A DNA stretch of 64,000 bases, from the NCBI GenBank assembly GCA_946480925.1, contig CAMLLU010000022.1, positions 13,223 to 77,222 on the forward strand. Reading direction: 5' to 3'. The translations under genes were made by a program, and so were the position numbers. This document shows, one piece after another, positions 43,463 to 51,452 of this stretch. The stretch's first letter is position 1, and the number at the start of each line of letters is the position of its first letter. The DNA comes from an uncultured Rivibacter sp. (GTDB lineage: Bacteria > Pseudomonadota > Gammaproteobacteria > Burkholderiales > Burkholderiaceae). A model generated the notes under the pieces. The model was not told the DNA's origin. It was given only the letters and a program-made list of their open reading frames with translations, and did not search any database.

Positions 43463-44074
43463 ATGAGCCACATGCCAACCGCCCTGCCCCACCCTCTGCG
43501 CCTGGCCGCCTGCACGCTGCTGCTGGCCGCTGCCGCCCAAGACAGCCCGGCCGAGCCGGTGACCTACGGTCTCGAGCCGAGCCACACCTTCGTGTACTGG
43601 GAAGTGGTCCACATGGGCACCTCCACGTCACGCGGCCGGTTCGACAAGCTCGAAGGCAACGTGAGCTTCGATGCGAAGGACAAGGCGCTGGACCTCAGCA
43701 TCACGGTGGCGACCGACTCCATCAGTACCGGCGCGGCGCCGTTCGACGCGGTGCTCAAGGGAGCCAGCCTGCTGAACACCAAGGAGCACCCGCAGGCCTG
43801 GTTCGTGGCGCGCCGCGCCACCTTCGAAGGCGAGGTGCCGAAGCAGGTGCATGGCGAGTTCACCCTGCGCGGCGTGAGCCAGCCGCTCACCTTGCGTGCG
43901 ACCCGCTGGCGCTGCGGGCTGAACCCGCTGTTCCAGCGCGAGGTGTGCGGCGGCGACTTCGAGACCACGCTCAAGCGCAGCGATTTCGGCATGACGCTGG
44001 CACTGCCGCTGGTGGCCGACGAAGTGAAGCTGCTGGTGCAGGTGGAGGGCGTGCGCGGGGGCGTGCCGCAGTGA
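43463..44074 (+). CDS. YceI family protein (3)
   Basis: 203-residue YceI-domain protein of the same subgroup as yceI(2): YGLEPSHTFVYWEVVHMGTS, LLNTKEHPQAWFVARRATF, and REVCGGDFETTLKRSDFGM including the shared Cys. The signal peptide is LAACTLLLAAAAQDSPA. An alternative ATG lies at 43472. It probably arose by duplication of yceI(2) and is transcribed with the MBL-fold gene 28 bp downstream. Confidence 0.9.
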   Translation: MSHMPTALPHPLRLAACTLLLAAAAQDSPAEPVTYGLEPSHTFVYWEVVHMGTSTSRGRFDKLEGNVSFDAKDKALDLSITVATDSISTGAAPFDAVLKGASLLNTKEHPQAWFVARRATFEGEVPKQVHGEFTLRGVSQPLTLRATRWRCGLNPLFQREVCGGDFETTLKRSDFGMTLALPLVADEVKLLVQVEGVRGGVPQ

Positions 44075-44102
44075 GCGGCCCCGCGAAACGAGAGGTGCAC
44101 CC

Positions 44103-45023
44103 ATGAACGCACCGGCGTTGCAGGGGCTGTCGATCTTCGAGAGAGGTTGGCTGTCTTCGAACAACGTGCTGGTTCACGACGACGAAGCCGGTGCGCTGCT
44201 CATCGACACCGGCCATTGCGTGCACGCCGATCAGACCGTGGCGCTGCTGCGCCGCGCACTGGGCGGGCAACCGCTGGCGCGCGTGGTCAACACACATCTG
44301 CATTCCGACCACTGCGGCGGCAATGCCGCCATCGAGCGCGAGTTCGGCGTTTCGGCGCACGTGCCGCGCGGCTCATGGCGAGCCGCCAGCGCGTGGGACG
44401 AAGACGCACTCTCCTACCGCGCCACCAACCAGCTGTGCGAGCGGTTTTCGCCCGCCGGCAGCATGGCGCCCGGCGACGTGCTGCCAGCCGGCGGCCGGCG
44501 TTTCGAAGTGATCGCTGCGCCCGGCCACGACCCCGAGTCGGTGATGCTGTTCGACGCGCAGCATGGGCTGCTGATCTCGGCCGACGCGCTGTGGGAGAAC
44601 GGCTTCGGCGTGGTGTTCCCGGAGCTCGAAGGCGAAGCGGCCTTCGACGACGTGGCCGCGGTGCTCGACGCCATCGAGCGCCTGCCGGTGCAATGGGTGG
44701 TGCCCGGCCACGGCGCGCCGTTTTCCGACGTGGCCGGCGCGCTGCAGCGCGCCCGCGCACGGCTGGCCGCGCTGCGCGCCGACCCGGCCAGGCACGCCCG
44801 CCACGCGGTGAAGGTGCTCATCAAGTACCACCTGATGGAAGTGCGCGAGCAGCCACTGGCCGAGCTGCTGGCCTGGTGCGAGCGCACGCCGCTGCTGCGG
44901 GCAGTGCATGCACGCCTTGAAGCGAAGGAAGCGCCGCGCGACTGGGGGCTGCGCTTCGTCGACGAGCTGGTGCAAGGCGGCGCACTGGCCTTCGACGGCC
45001 TTGCCGTTCGCGACGTGGCCTAG
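44103..45023 (+). CDS. MBL-fold metallo-hydrolase
   Basis: 306-residue metallo-beta-lactamase-fold enzyme. It has the metal motif HLHSDHCGG (residues 65-73), a further His in APGHDPES, an Asp in LISADALWENG, and PGHGAPF near 200. These give a complete dinuclear site. The substrate is unknown; relatives include glyoxalase II-like hydrolases. It follows yceI(3), presumably in one operon. Confidence 0.9.
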   Translation: MNAPALQGLSIFERGWLSSNNVLVHDDEAGALLIDTGHCVHADQTVALLRRALGGQPLARVVNTHLHSDHCGGNAAIEREFGVSAHVPRGSWRAASAWDEDALSYRATNQLCERFSPAGSMAPGDVLPAGGRRFEVIAAPGHDPESVMLFDAQHGLLISADALWENGFGVVFPELEGEAAFDDVAAVLDAIERLPVQWVVPGHGAPFSDVAGALQRARARLAALRADPARHARHAVKVLIKYHLMEVREQPLAELLAWCERTPLLRAVHARLEAKEAPRDWGLRFVDELVQGGALAFDGLAVRDVA

Positions 45024-45815
45024 TGCCCGTTCGCGCGCCCGCGTGGCGGGCGTAGACGCCGGCGAGCGCGTCACAGTCGCCCTACGCCACACGGCCGGCG
45101 AGGCTATGGTCGTCAGCGGCTGGTACTGGCGGCTCCAGGGCACGGAGGGCAGCATCGTTACAAGTTGGGCTGTGATGCTTGTTGGCCGCAGGGCGATGGA
45201 AAGTTCCCGAACCGTCCGAGCACTGTCAATACCGGGCAGACAAGGTGTCACGAATCGGCAGCGCGCCTGTCAAGGCGAGTCAGGATCTGTCGACCAGATT
45301 TGAGAGTACGCGCACACATTGTCGGAGTTGACAAAAAATGCGAGTGATCACTGACTGTCATGCATGACGAGGCCGGAATCCTTGGGCGCCGCAAAGTGTC
45401 AGCTGGCCGAAGCGGGCCATTTGTAACAACGGCGCCCTGCCGGCAACCCTGCAGGCCGGCCGGAGATAACCACTGATCGGGCCTCTGCCGCCGAGCCGCG
45501 CCAATGCTGGCTTTCGGGGTAACCCTGCCCTGTAGCGTGAACCCCAGTTCCACACAAGTGCGGCAAGCCGCACAGAGCTTCGGTAAAACCTACAAGTGGG
45601 CGCCAGCTGACTGTTACTCACTTTTGGCACAGCTGGGCTGTTTCAAGCCGTAAGGCCTGGCCCCGCCGGCACGGGCCCTGCATTTTTTCGGACCAGGCGA
45701 ATGACCGCTTCTCCAGCGGTCCGCGGTGACCCCCCTGCGACACCCCGTGTCAGCTTGGTCCCGCCAGGCAGGCCCTCCCCCTTTTGTCTTTCGTCTTTCT
45801 ATTCAGGGACAGACC
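45024..45815. other. 790-bp non-coding region before the DUF1800 gene
   Basis: No convincing gene is present on either strand. It has a perfect -35 (TTGACA at 45328-45333) without a good -10 at normal spacing, a 12-bp palindrome GTCATGCATGAC (45357-45368), a hairpin GTGCGGCAAGCCGCAC (45558-45573), and a GGGGT...ACCCC pairing around 45518-45545. It could be a long structured 5' leader, but I do not recognise a riboswitch class. Confidence 0.5.
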
Positions 45816-47684
45816 ATGACCAGGTTCGACTTGGCGCGCTGCACGCCGCAGCGCACTCTTTCCGCAGTGTTACTGGCAGCCTTGGCCGCTTGTGGCGGCG
45901 GAGGCGGCGGCGGCACTGACAGCACCTCGGCCGACGCCACCCAGAGCGCCACGACGGCGTCCACCGGCACCACCGAGGCCGTCGTCTCCACGACCGCCAC
46001 GTCCACCGCGACGACCGGCGCGTCCTCCACCACCGAGAGCAGCACGCCGACCGTGGTGTCGCAGGCCGTGCGCAACTCGGCCGGCGAAGTAACGTGGATG
46101 ACCACCGGCGAAGCCGCGCGGCTGGCCGGCCAGGCGACCTTCGGCGCCACCGAAGCCGTGGTCAAGGAAATCGAAGGCTACGGCGCCACCGACTGGATCG
46201 CCGGCCAGATGCTCAAGAAGACCTCGCGCTACACGCTGGGGGGCGACAGCCGCATCCACACGCACACCTCCACGGTGAGCCTCTGCGAGCAGGACGCCTA
46301 CAAGGGTGCGAACTGCTGGCGCGACTGGTATTCCACGCAGCCGCTGCTGTGGGACTTCTACCGCAACGCGATGACGCAGCCCGACCAGCTGCGCCAGCGC
46401 GTGGCCTTTGCGCTGTCGCAGATCGTCGTGATCAGCTCGCTCGAAGTCTCGGGCACCTACGGCTGGCGCAACTACCACAACAGCCTGCTCGACAACGCCT
46501 TCGGCAACTACCGCACCGTGCTGAAGAAGGCCACGCTGTCGCCGCTGATGGGCGACTTCCTGAACAACGTCAACAACGACAAGGCCGCGCCCAACGAGAA
46601 CTACGCACGCGAATTGCTCCAGCTGTTCTCGATCGGCACCTGCGAGCTCAACATGGACGGCTCGCTGAAGGGAGGCAAGTGCATTCCCACGTACGACAAC
46701 GTGATGGTGCGCAACTACGCCTATGCGCTCACCGGCTGGACCTACCCCGCCGGCGGCCAGAACGCGTGGAACCTGTGCCTGCCGCAGGGCGCCAACTGCC
46801 GCTACTACGGTGGTGACATGGTGGGCATCGCCAAGTACCACGACACGACGCAGCGCCAGCTGCTGGCGGGCGTCACGGTGCCGACTGCCAGCACGCCCGA
46901 GTCCGCGCTCGAGAAGGTGCTCGACAGCGTGATGAACCACCCGAACGTCGCGCCCTTCGTCAGCCGCCAGCTGATCCAGCGCCTGGTGACCAGCAACCCG
47001 TCGCCGGCCTACGTGCAGCGCGTGGCGCAGGCCTTCGCCGCCGGCAAGTTCCAGAGCTTCGGCACGGGCCAGCGCGGTGACCTCGCGGCCACCGTGGCGG
47101 CGATCCTGCTCGATTCGGAAGCGATCAGCATGACGCCTGCAGCCACCGGCGGCAAGCTGCGCGAGCCGGTGCTCATGTTCACTGGCCTGCTGCGCATGCT
47201 GGGCGGCTACACCGACGGTGAAGCCTTCGCCTGGTGGTGGGGCGAGTCGCTGCAGCAGCACGTGTTCCGTCCGCCTTCGGTCTTCAACTACTACCCGCCC
47301 GACTACCCGGTGGCCGGCACCTCGCTGCGCGGCCCCGAGTTCGGCATCCACAACGCCAGCACCCACATCTCGCGCCTGAACTTCCTCAACTACGTGCTGT
47401 GGTGGGGCGGCTCCGCGCCGGTGGACAGCGTGCCCGGCGCCACGGGCACCAAGCTGTCGAGCCTGGCCGCCTGGGAAACCGACGCCGACAACGTGCCCAA
47501 GCTGGTGGACCGCATGTCGGTGCTGGCCACGGGCCGCACCCTGCCCGCAGCCACCCGCGACGTGGTGATCAAGGCGGTGGAAGCGTTCAACCCGACCAAC
47601 AGCCCGACGCACTACAAGATCAGCCGTATCAAGCAGTGCGCCTGGCTGGTATTTGCCTCGCCCCAGTACCAGATCCAGCGCTGA
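45816..47684 (+). CDS. DUF1800 family lipoprotein
   Basis: 622-residue predicted lipoprotein (LAAC, Cys26) with a Gly7 tether and a Thr/Ser-rich linker (about residues 33-105). The DUF1800 domain follows (EAARLAGQATFGATEAVVKE, NENYARELLQLFSIG, VMNHPNVAPFVSRQLIQRLV, FRPPSVFNYYPPDYP). Family function is unknown. DUF1800 proteins are almost always encoded beside DUF1501 proteins, as here. The start at 45816 follows AGGGA. Confidence 0.92.
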   Translation: MTRFDLARCTPQRTLSAVLLAALAACGGGGGGGTDSTSADATQSATTASTGTTEAVVSTTATSTATTGASSTTESSTPTVVSQAVRNSAGEVTWMTTGEAARLAGQATFGATEAVVKEIEGYGATDWIAGQMLKKTSRYTLGGDSRIHTHTSTVSLCEQDAYKGANCWRDWYSTQPLLWDFYRNAMTQPDQLRQRVAFALSQIVVISSLEVSGTYGWRNYHNSLLDNAFGNYRTVLKKATLSPLMGDFLNNVNNDKAAPNENYARELLQLFSIGTCELNMDGSLKGGKCIPTYDNVMVRNYAYALTGWTYPAGGQNAWNLCLPQGANCRYYGGDMVGIAKYHDTTQRQLLAGVTVPTASTPESALEKVLDSVMNHPNVAPFVSRQLIQRLVTSNPSPAYVQRVAQAFAAGKFQSFGTGQRGDLAATVAAILLDSEAISMTPAATGGKLREPVLMFTGLLRMLGGYTDGEAFAWWWGESLQQHVFRPPSVFNYYPPDYPVAGTSLRGPEFGIHNASTHISRLNFLNYVLWWGGSAPVDSVPGATGTKLSSLAAWETDADNVPKLVDRMSVLATGRTLPAATRDVVIKAVEAFNPTNSPTHYKISRIKQCAWLVFASPQYQIQR

Positions 47685-47693
47685 CGATGACGC

Positions 47694-47770
47694 CCACCCC
47701 CGTAGCGCCTGCGGCGCTCCCCTTCAAGGGGGCTGAGCCCGGACACGAAAGGTCCAGTGGACCTTTCGTG
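47694..47770. repeat. Composite hairpin repeat between DUF1800 and DUF1501 genes
   Basis: Three consecutive dyads: AGCGCC-TGC-GGCGCT (47704-47718), CCCCTT-C-AAGGGG (47719-47731), and a 27-bp palindrome with 13-bp perfect arms (47744-47756 / 47758-47770, core CACGAAAGGTCCA). The first part shares block order with the repeats inside ligD. As RNA it would form a strong stem-loop array within the operon, possibly reducing or stabilising downstream expression. Confidence 0.7.
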
Positions 47771-47906
47771 CCTGGCGAAGGACCGGACCGCAAGGGCCGG
47801 CGCGGCCAGCAGGGCACGCTGTCGGACCGGCAAGGCCGGATCCGCGGCGTCCACGCGGCAACACCTCATTCGTGCGCCTGAGCGCACAACGCAATGGAGC
47901 AATGAC

Positions 47907-49337
47907 ATGAATTCGAACCTCAACCGCCGCCGCTGGCTGCAAATGGCTGGCACCGCGGCCAGCGCCTTCGGCACCGGCTCGCTGGCCAACCTGCTGCTGG
48001 GCACCCAGGAGGCGCGCGCCGCCGGTGACTACAAGGCGCTGGTGTGCATCTTCCTCTACGGCGGCAACGACGGCCTGAACAGCATCGTGCCGACCGACAG
48101 CACCCGCTACAACCAGTACAGCTCGGTGCGCAGCGGCCTCGCGCTGCCACAGTCCAGCCTGGTGGCCCTGGCTAACAGCGACTACGGCCTGCACCCCTCG
48201 CTCGCCCGCCTGGAGCCGGTGTGGCGCAACGGCGACCTCGCGCCGGTGTTCAACGTCGGCCCGCTGTATGCACCGGTCACCAAGGCCGAGTTCATGGCGG
48301 CGCCCGCGTCGTCGCCGCTGCGGCCTGACGCGCTGTTCTCGCATTCCGACCAGCAGACGCTGTGGGAAACGGGCGGCACCAGCTCCCTGTGGCGCACCGG
48401 CTGGGGCGGCCGCACCTGCGAAGTGATGGGCACCGCCAACCCGGTCATCTCGGCCGGCGGCAACGGCCGCTTCGGTCTTTCGCTGTCGCAGGCACCGCTG
48501 GTGGTGCCCGGCCCGGGCTCGACGCTGGGTGTCATCGGCATCCAGGCCGCCGACCTGACCTACGGCCCCGCCGCGCGCCGCAAGGAGGCGCTCGAAGCGA
48601 TGTACTCGCAGTCGCAGGACCTGAACCTCGCCTCCGCAATGGCTTCGCAGCACCGCAAGGCCAACGAGGCCGCGGCGCGCCTGTCCAGCGTGCTGAAGGT
48701 GCAGCCCTCGGATGCCAACGCCTCGTCGGCCATCAGCTCGGGCTTCGCGCACGTCATCAGCAACGGCCAGCTCACCACGGGCCTGGCCAAGCAGATGTAC
48801 CAGATCGCCAAGATGGTGGAGGCCAATGCCACCGTGGGCGGCAACCGCCAGATCTTCTTCGCCACGCTGAGCGGCTTCGACACCCACGCCGGGCAGATCG
48901 GCACGGCCGTCACCAACGGCCTGCATGCCAACCTGCTGAAGGAGCTTGGCGACGCGATGGCCGCCTTCAACGCGGCGATGGCCAACCTGGGCATGACCGA
49001 GCAGGTCACCGCGTTCACGCAGAGCGACTTCGGCCGCACCTTCAAGCCCAACAACAGCAAGGGCACCGACCACGCGTGGGGCAACATGCACTTCGTGATG
49101 GGCGGCGCCGTGAAGGGCGGCACGACCTACGGCGCCTACCCCGAGCTGGTGCTCGGCGGCCCGAACGATGCCGGCGACAGCGGCTGGGAAAAGCAGGGCC
49201 GCTGGATCCCGACCGCCAGCGTAGACCAGTACGCCGCCACGCTGCTGCGCTGGTTCGGCGCCGGCGAGGCCCAGCTCGACAGCATCCTGCCCAACCTGCG
49301 CAACTACGGCAGCAACCGTTCGCTGGGCTTCATCTGA
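47907..49337 (+). CDS. DUF1501 family Tat-exported protein
   Basis: 476-residue protein with a twin-arginine signal (NRRRWLQMAG) and the sulfatase/phosphatase-like DUF1501 fold. It has CIFLYGGNDGLNSIVP near the mature N-terminus, FFATLSGFDTHAGQ, FTQSDFGRTF, and DHAWGNMHFVMGGAVKGG. It is the usual partner of DUF1800 and is thought to act outside the cytoplasm; the substrate is unknown. ATGGAGCAATGAC provides the Shine-Dalgarno. Confidence 0.93.
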   Translation: MNSNLNRRRWLQMAGTAASAFGTGSLANLLLGTQEARAAGDYKALVCIFLYGGNDGLNSIVPTDSTRYNQYSSVRSGLALPQSSLVALANSDYGLHPSLARLEPVWRNGDLAPVFNVGPLYAPVTKAEFMAAPASSPLRPDALFSHSDQQTLWETGGTSSLWRTGWGGRTCEVMGTANPVISAGGNGRFGLSLSQAPLVVPGPGSTLGVIGIQAADLTYGPAARRKEALEAMYSQSQDLNLASAMASQHRKANEAAARLSSVLKVQPSDANASSAISSGFAHVISNGQLTTGLAKQMYQIAKMVEANATVGGNRQIFFATLSGFDTHAGQIGTAVTNGLHANLLKELGDAMAAFNAAMANLGMTEQVTAFTQSDFGRTFKPNNSKGTDHAWGNMHFVMGGAVKGGTTYGAYPELVLGGPNDAGDSGWEKQGRWIPTASVDQYAATLLRWFGAGEAQLDSILPNLRNYGSNRSLGFI

Positions 49338-49347
49338 GCCCACGGGT

Positions 49348-49383
49348 CGCAGCCGCTGCTCCGACGCAGCGGCTGCGGCTTTC
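49348..49383 (+). terminator. Terminator hairpin after the DUF1501 gene
   Basis: Perfect 12-bp stem CGCAGCCGCTGC / GCAGCGGCTGCG (49348-49359 / 49366-49377) with a 6-base loop, followed by GCTTTC. It lies 10 bp after the stop codon and before the convergent reductase gene. Confidence 0.72.
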
Positions 49384-49394
49384 AAGCGAACCGC

Positions 49395-50240
<846 letters not shown>

Positions 50241-50288
50241 GGTGAATCTCCGTGGCTGTGAAACGAAGGCGCGACTGTAGGATCGGCG

Positions 50289-50321
50289 CTTACTTTTCGG
50301 AAGTACGCACATGAAAGTAAG
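50289..50321. promoter_or_regulatory. Candidate HxlR operator in the divergent spacer
   Basis: CTTACTTT (50289-50296) and AAAGTAAG (50314-50321) are exact 8-bp inverted arms. Within them TACTT-TTCGG-AAGTA (50291-50305) is a smaller dyad. The right arm covers the first codons of the HxlR gene, so binding would repress it and control the divergent reductase gene. Confidence 0.55.
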
Positions 50322-50745
50322 TACCACCCGGCCAGCTGCGCGGGGCACGTCAGCGCGCAAGCCCTTGCTGTTGCGCGGCGACCTGCGCGCCGAGATGTGC
50401 CCTTCGCGGCAGGTGCTGCAGCACATGACCAGCCGCTGGGGCGTGCTGGTGCTCATGGTGCTGGCCGAGCGCACGCACCGCTTCGCCGAGCTGCGGCGCG
50501 CGGTGGGTGGCGTGAGCGAGCGCATGCTGGCGCAGACGCTGCAGTGCCTCGAATCCGACGGCCTGGTGTTGCGCGTGGCCCACGACGTGGTGCCGCCTCA
50601 CGTGGACTACAGCCTCACGCCGCTGGGCCGCGGCGCGGCGGCACACGTGGTCGGCCTCACCGACTGGATCGAGTCGAACATGCCCCATCTGATGGCCGCC
50701 CGCGCCCGCTACGAGCAGAAGCCGACGCCACGCCGGGCAGCTTGA
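50311..50745 (+). CDS. HxlR-family regulator, QorR-like
   Basis: 144-residue winged-helix regulator with CPSRQVLQHMTSRWGVLVLM, then FAELRRAVGGVSERMLAQTL and VPPHVDYSLTPLGR. Cys30 at the start of the domain is the position used as a redox or electrophile sensor in QorR/HypR relatives. It is divergent from the quinone reductase gene and shares the palindromic spacer. Confidence 0.9.
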   Translation: MKVSTTRPAARGTSARKPLLLRGDLRAEMCPSRQVLQHMTSRWGVLVLMVLAERTHRFAELRRAVGGVSERMLAQTLQCLESDGLVLRVAHDVVPPHVDYSLTPLGRGAAAHVVGLTDWIESNMPHLMAARARYEQKPTPRRAA

Positions 50746-50788
50746 TATGAGCGGTCACGCGGCCGCTCAGGCCGGGTCGCTTCCTACA

Positions 50789-51394
50789 ATGGCGGCCCTC
50801 ATGCACGCCGCCTTGCCCCTGCTGCAACACAACCGAACGGCCGCCCTCAAGCGACCGTTCGTGCTGTGGCTGCTGGCACTGCTGGTGTTGCTGAAGGCCG
50901 CCGTGCCGCTGCTGGCCTCGGCCGCGGCGACGGTGCGCGGTGTGGCGCTGATCGAGGTGTGTTCGGTCTACGGCGTGCACACGCAGCCGCTCGATGCCCT
51001 GGCACCCATGCAGCATGCGCATCACCATGAGCCGACCGCGGTCGACGCCGAGGCCATGGACCACCAAGCGATGGGCCACGACATGGCGCAACACGCGGGC
51101 CATGGCATGGGCGATGCGCCGGCCAACGGCCACTCGCCCGCGGTCGCGCTGGAACACCGCGAACACTGCGCACTGTCGCCACTGCTGGGCCACGCCATCG
51201 CCGCGGCCCCCGTCTTGGCGCCGGTGCTGCTGCATGCCCCCGCGCAGACCGCATCGCCCGCGGCAACTGCACCCATTGCACTGCACGATGCCGGCCGGGC
51301 CTGGCTGGCGCAGCGCTCCCACGCCCCACCTCTCTGTTCGCCTGATGCCCCGGCACGCGTGCCGTGCCGCCATTCGATCGCACCACGAGCCTGA
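50789..51394 (+). CDS. His-rich DUF2946-like membrane protein
   Basis: 201-residue protein with an N-terminal membrane helix (FVLWLLALLVLLKAAVPLLA) and VALIEVCSVYGVHT, which resembles DUF2946. It has a His/Met-rich segment (HAHHHEPTAVDAEAMDHQAM, GHDMAQHAGHGMG) suited to copper or other metal binding. The C-terminal region keeps a second hydrophobic stretch. It precedes a TonB-dependent receptor gene by 58 bp, so both probably belong to a metal-uptake or metal-response unit. The ATG at 50789 is the likely start. Confidence 0.7.
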   Translation: MAALMHAALPLLQHNRTAALKRPFVLWLLALLVLLKAAVPLLASAAATVRGVALIEVCSVYGVHTQPLDALAPMQHAHHHEPTAVDAEAMDHQAMGHDMAQHAGHGMGDAPANGHSPAVALEHREHCALSPLLGHAIAAAPVLAPVLLHAPAQTASPAATAPIALHDAGRAWLAQRSHAPPLCSPDAPARVPCRHSIAPRA

Positions 51395-51452
51395 CGCCCT
51401 GCAGCGCTGGGCCATGGGTGCGCTCCGCATTCCGCATCAAGACGACATCGAC

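Noticed and set aside
45500..45620. Possible cyclic-di-GMP riboswitch upstream of the DUF1800 gene
   Set aside because: Some hairpins and a GGTAAAACC stretch are present, but the conserved two-stem GEMM core could not be assembled.
45870..47612. 580-codon antisense frame opposite the DUF1800 gene
   Set aside because: Low-complexity Gly/Arg/His shadow with no supporting motif.
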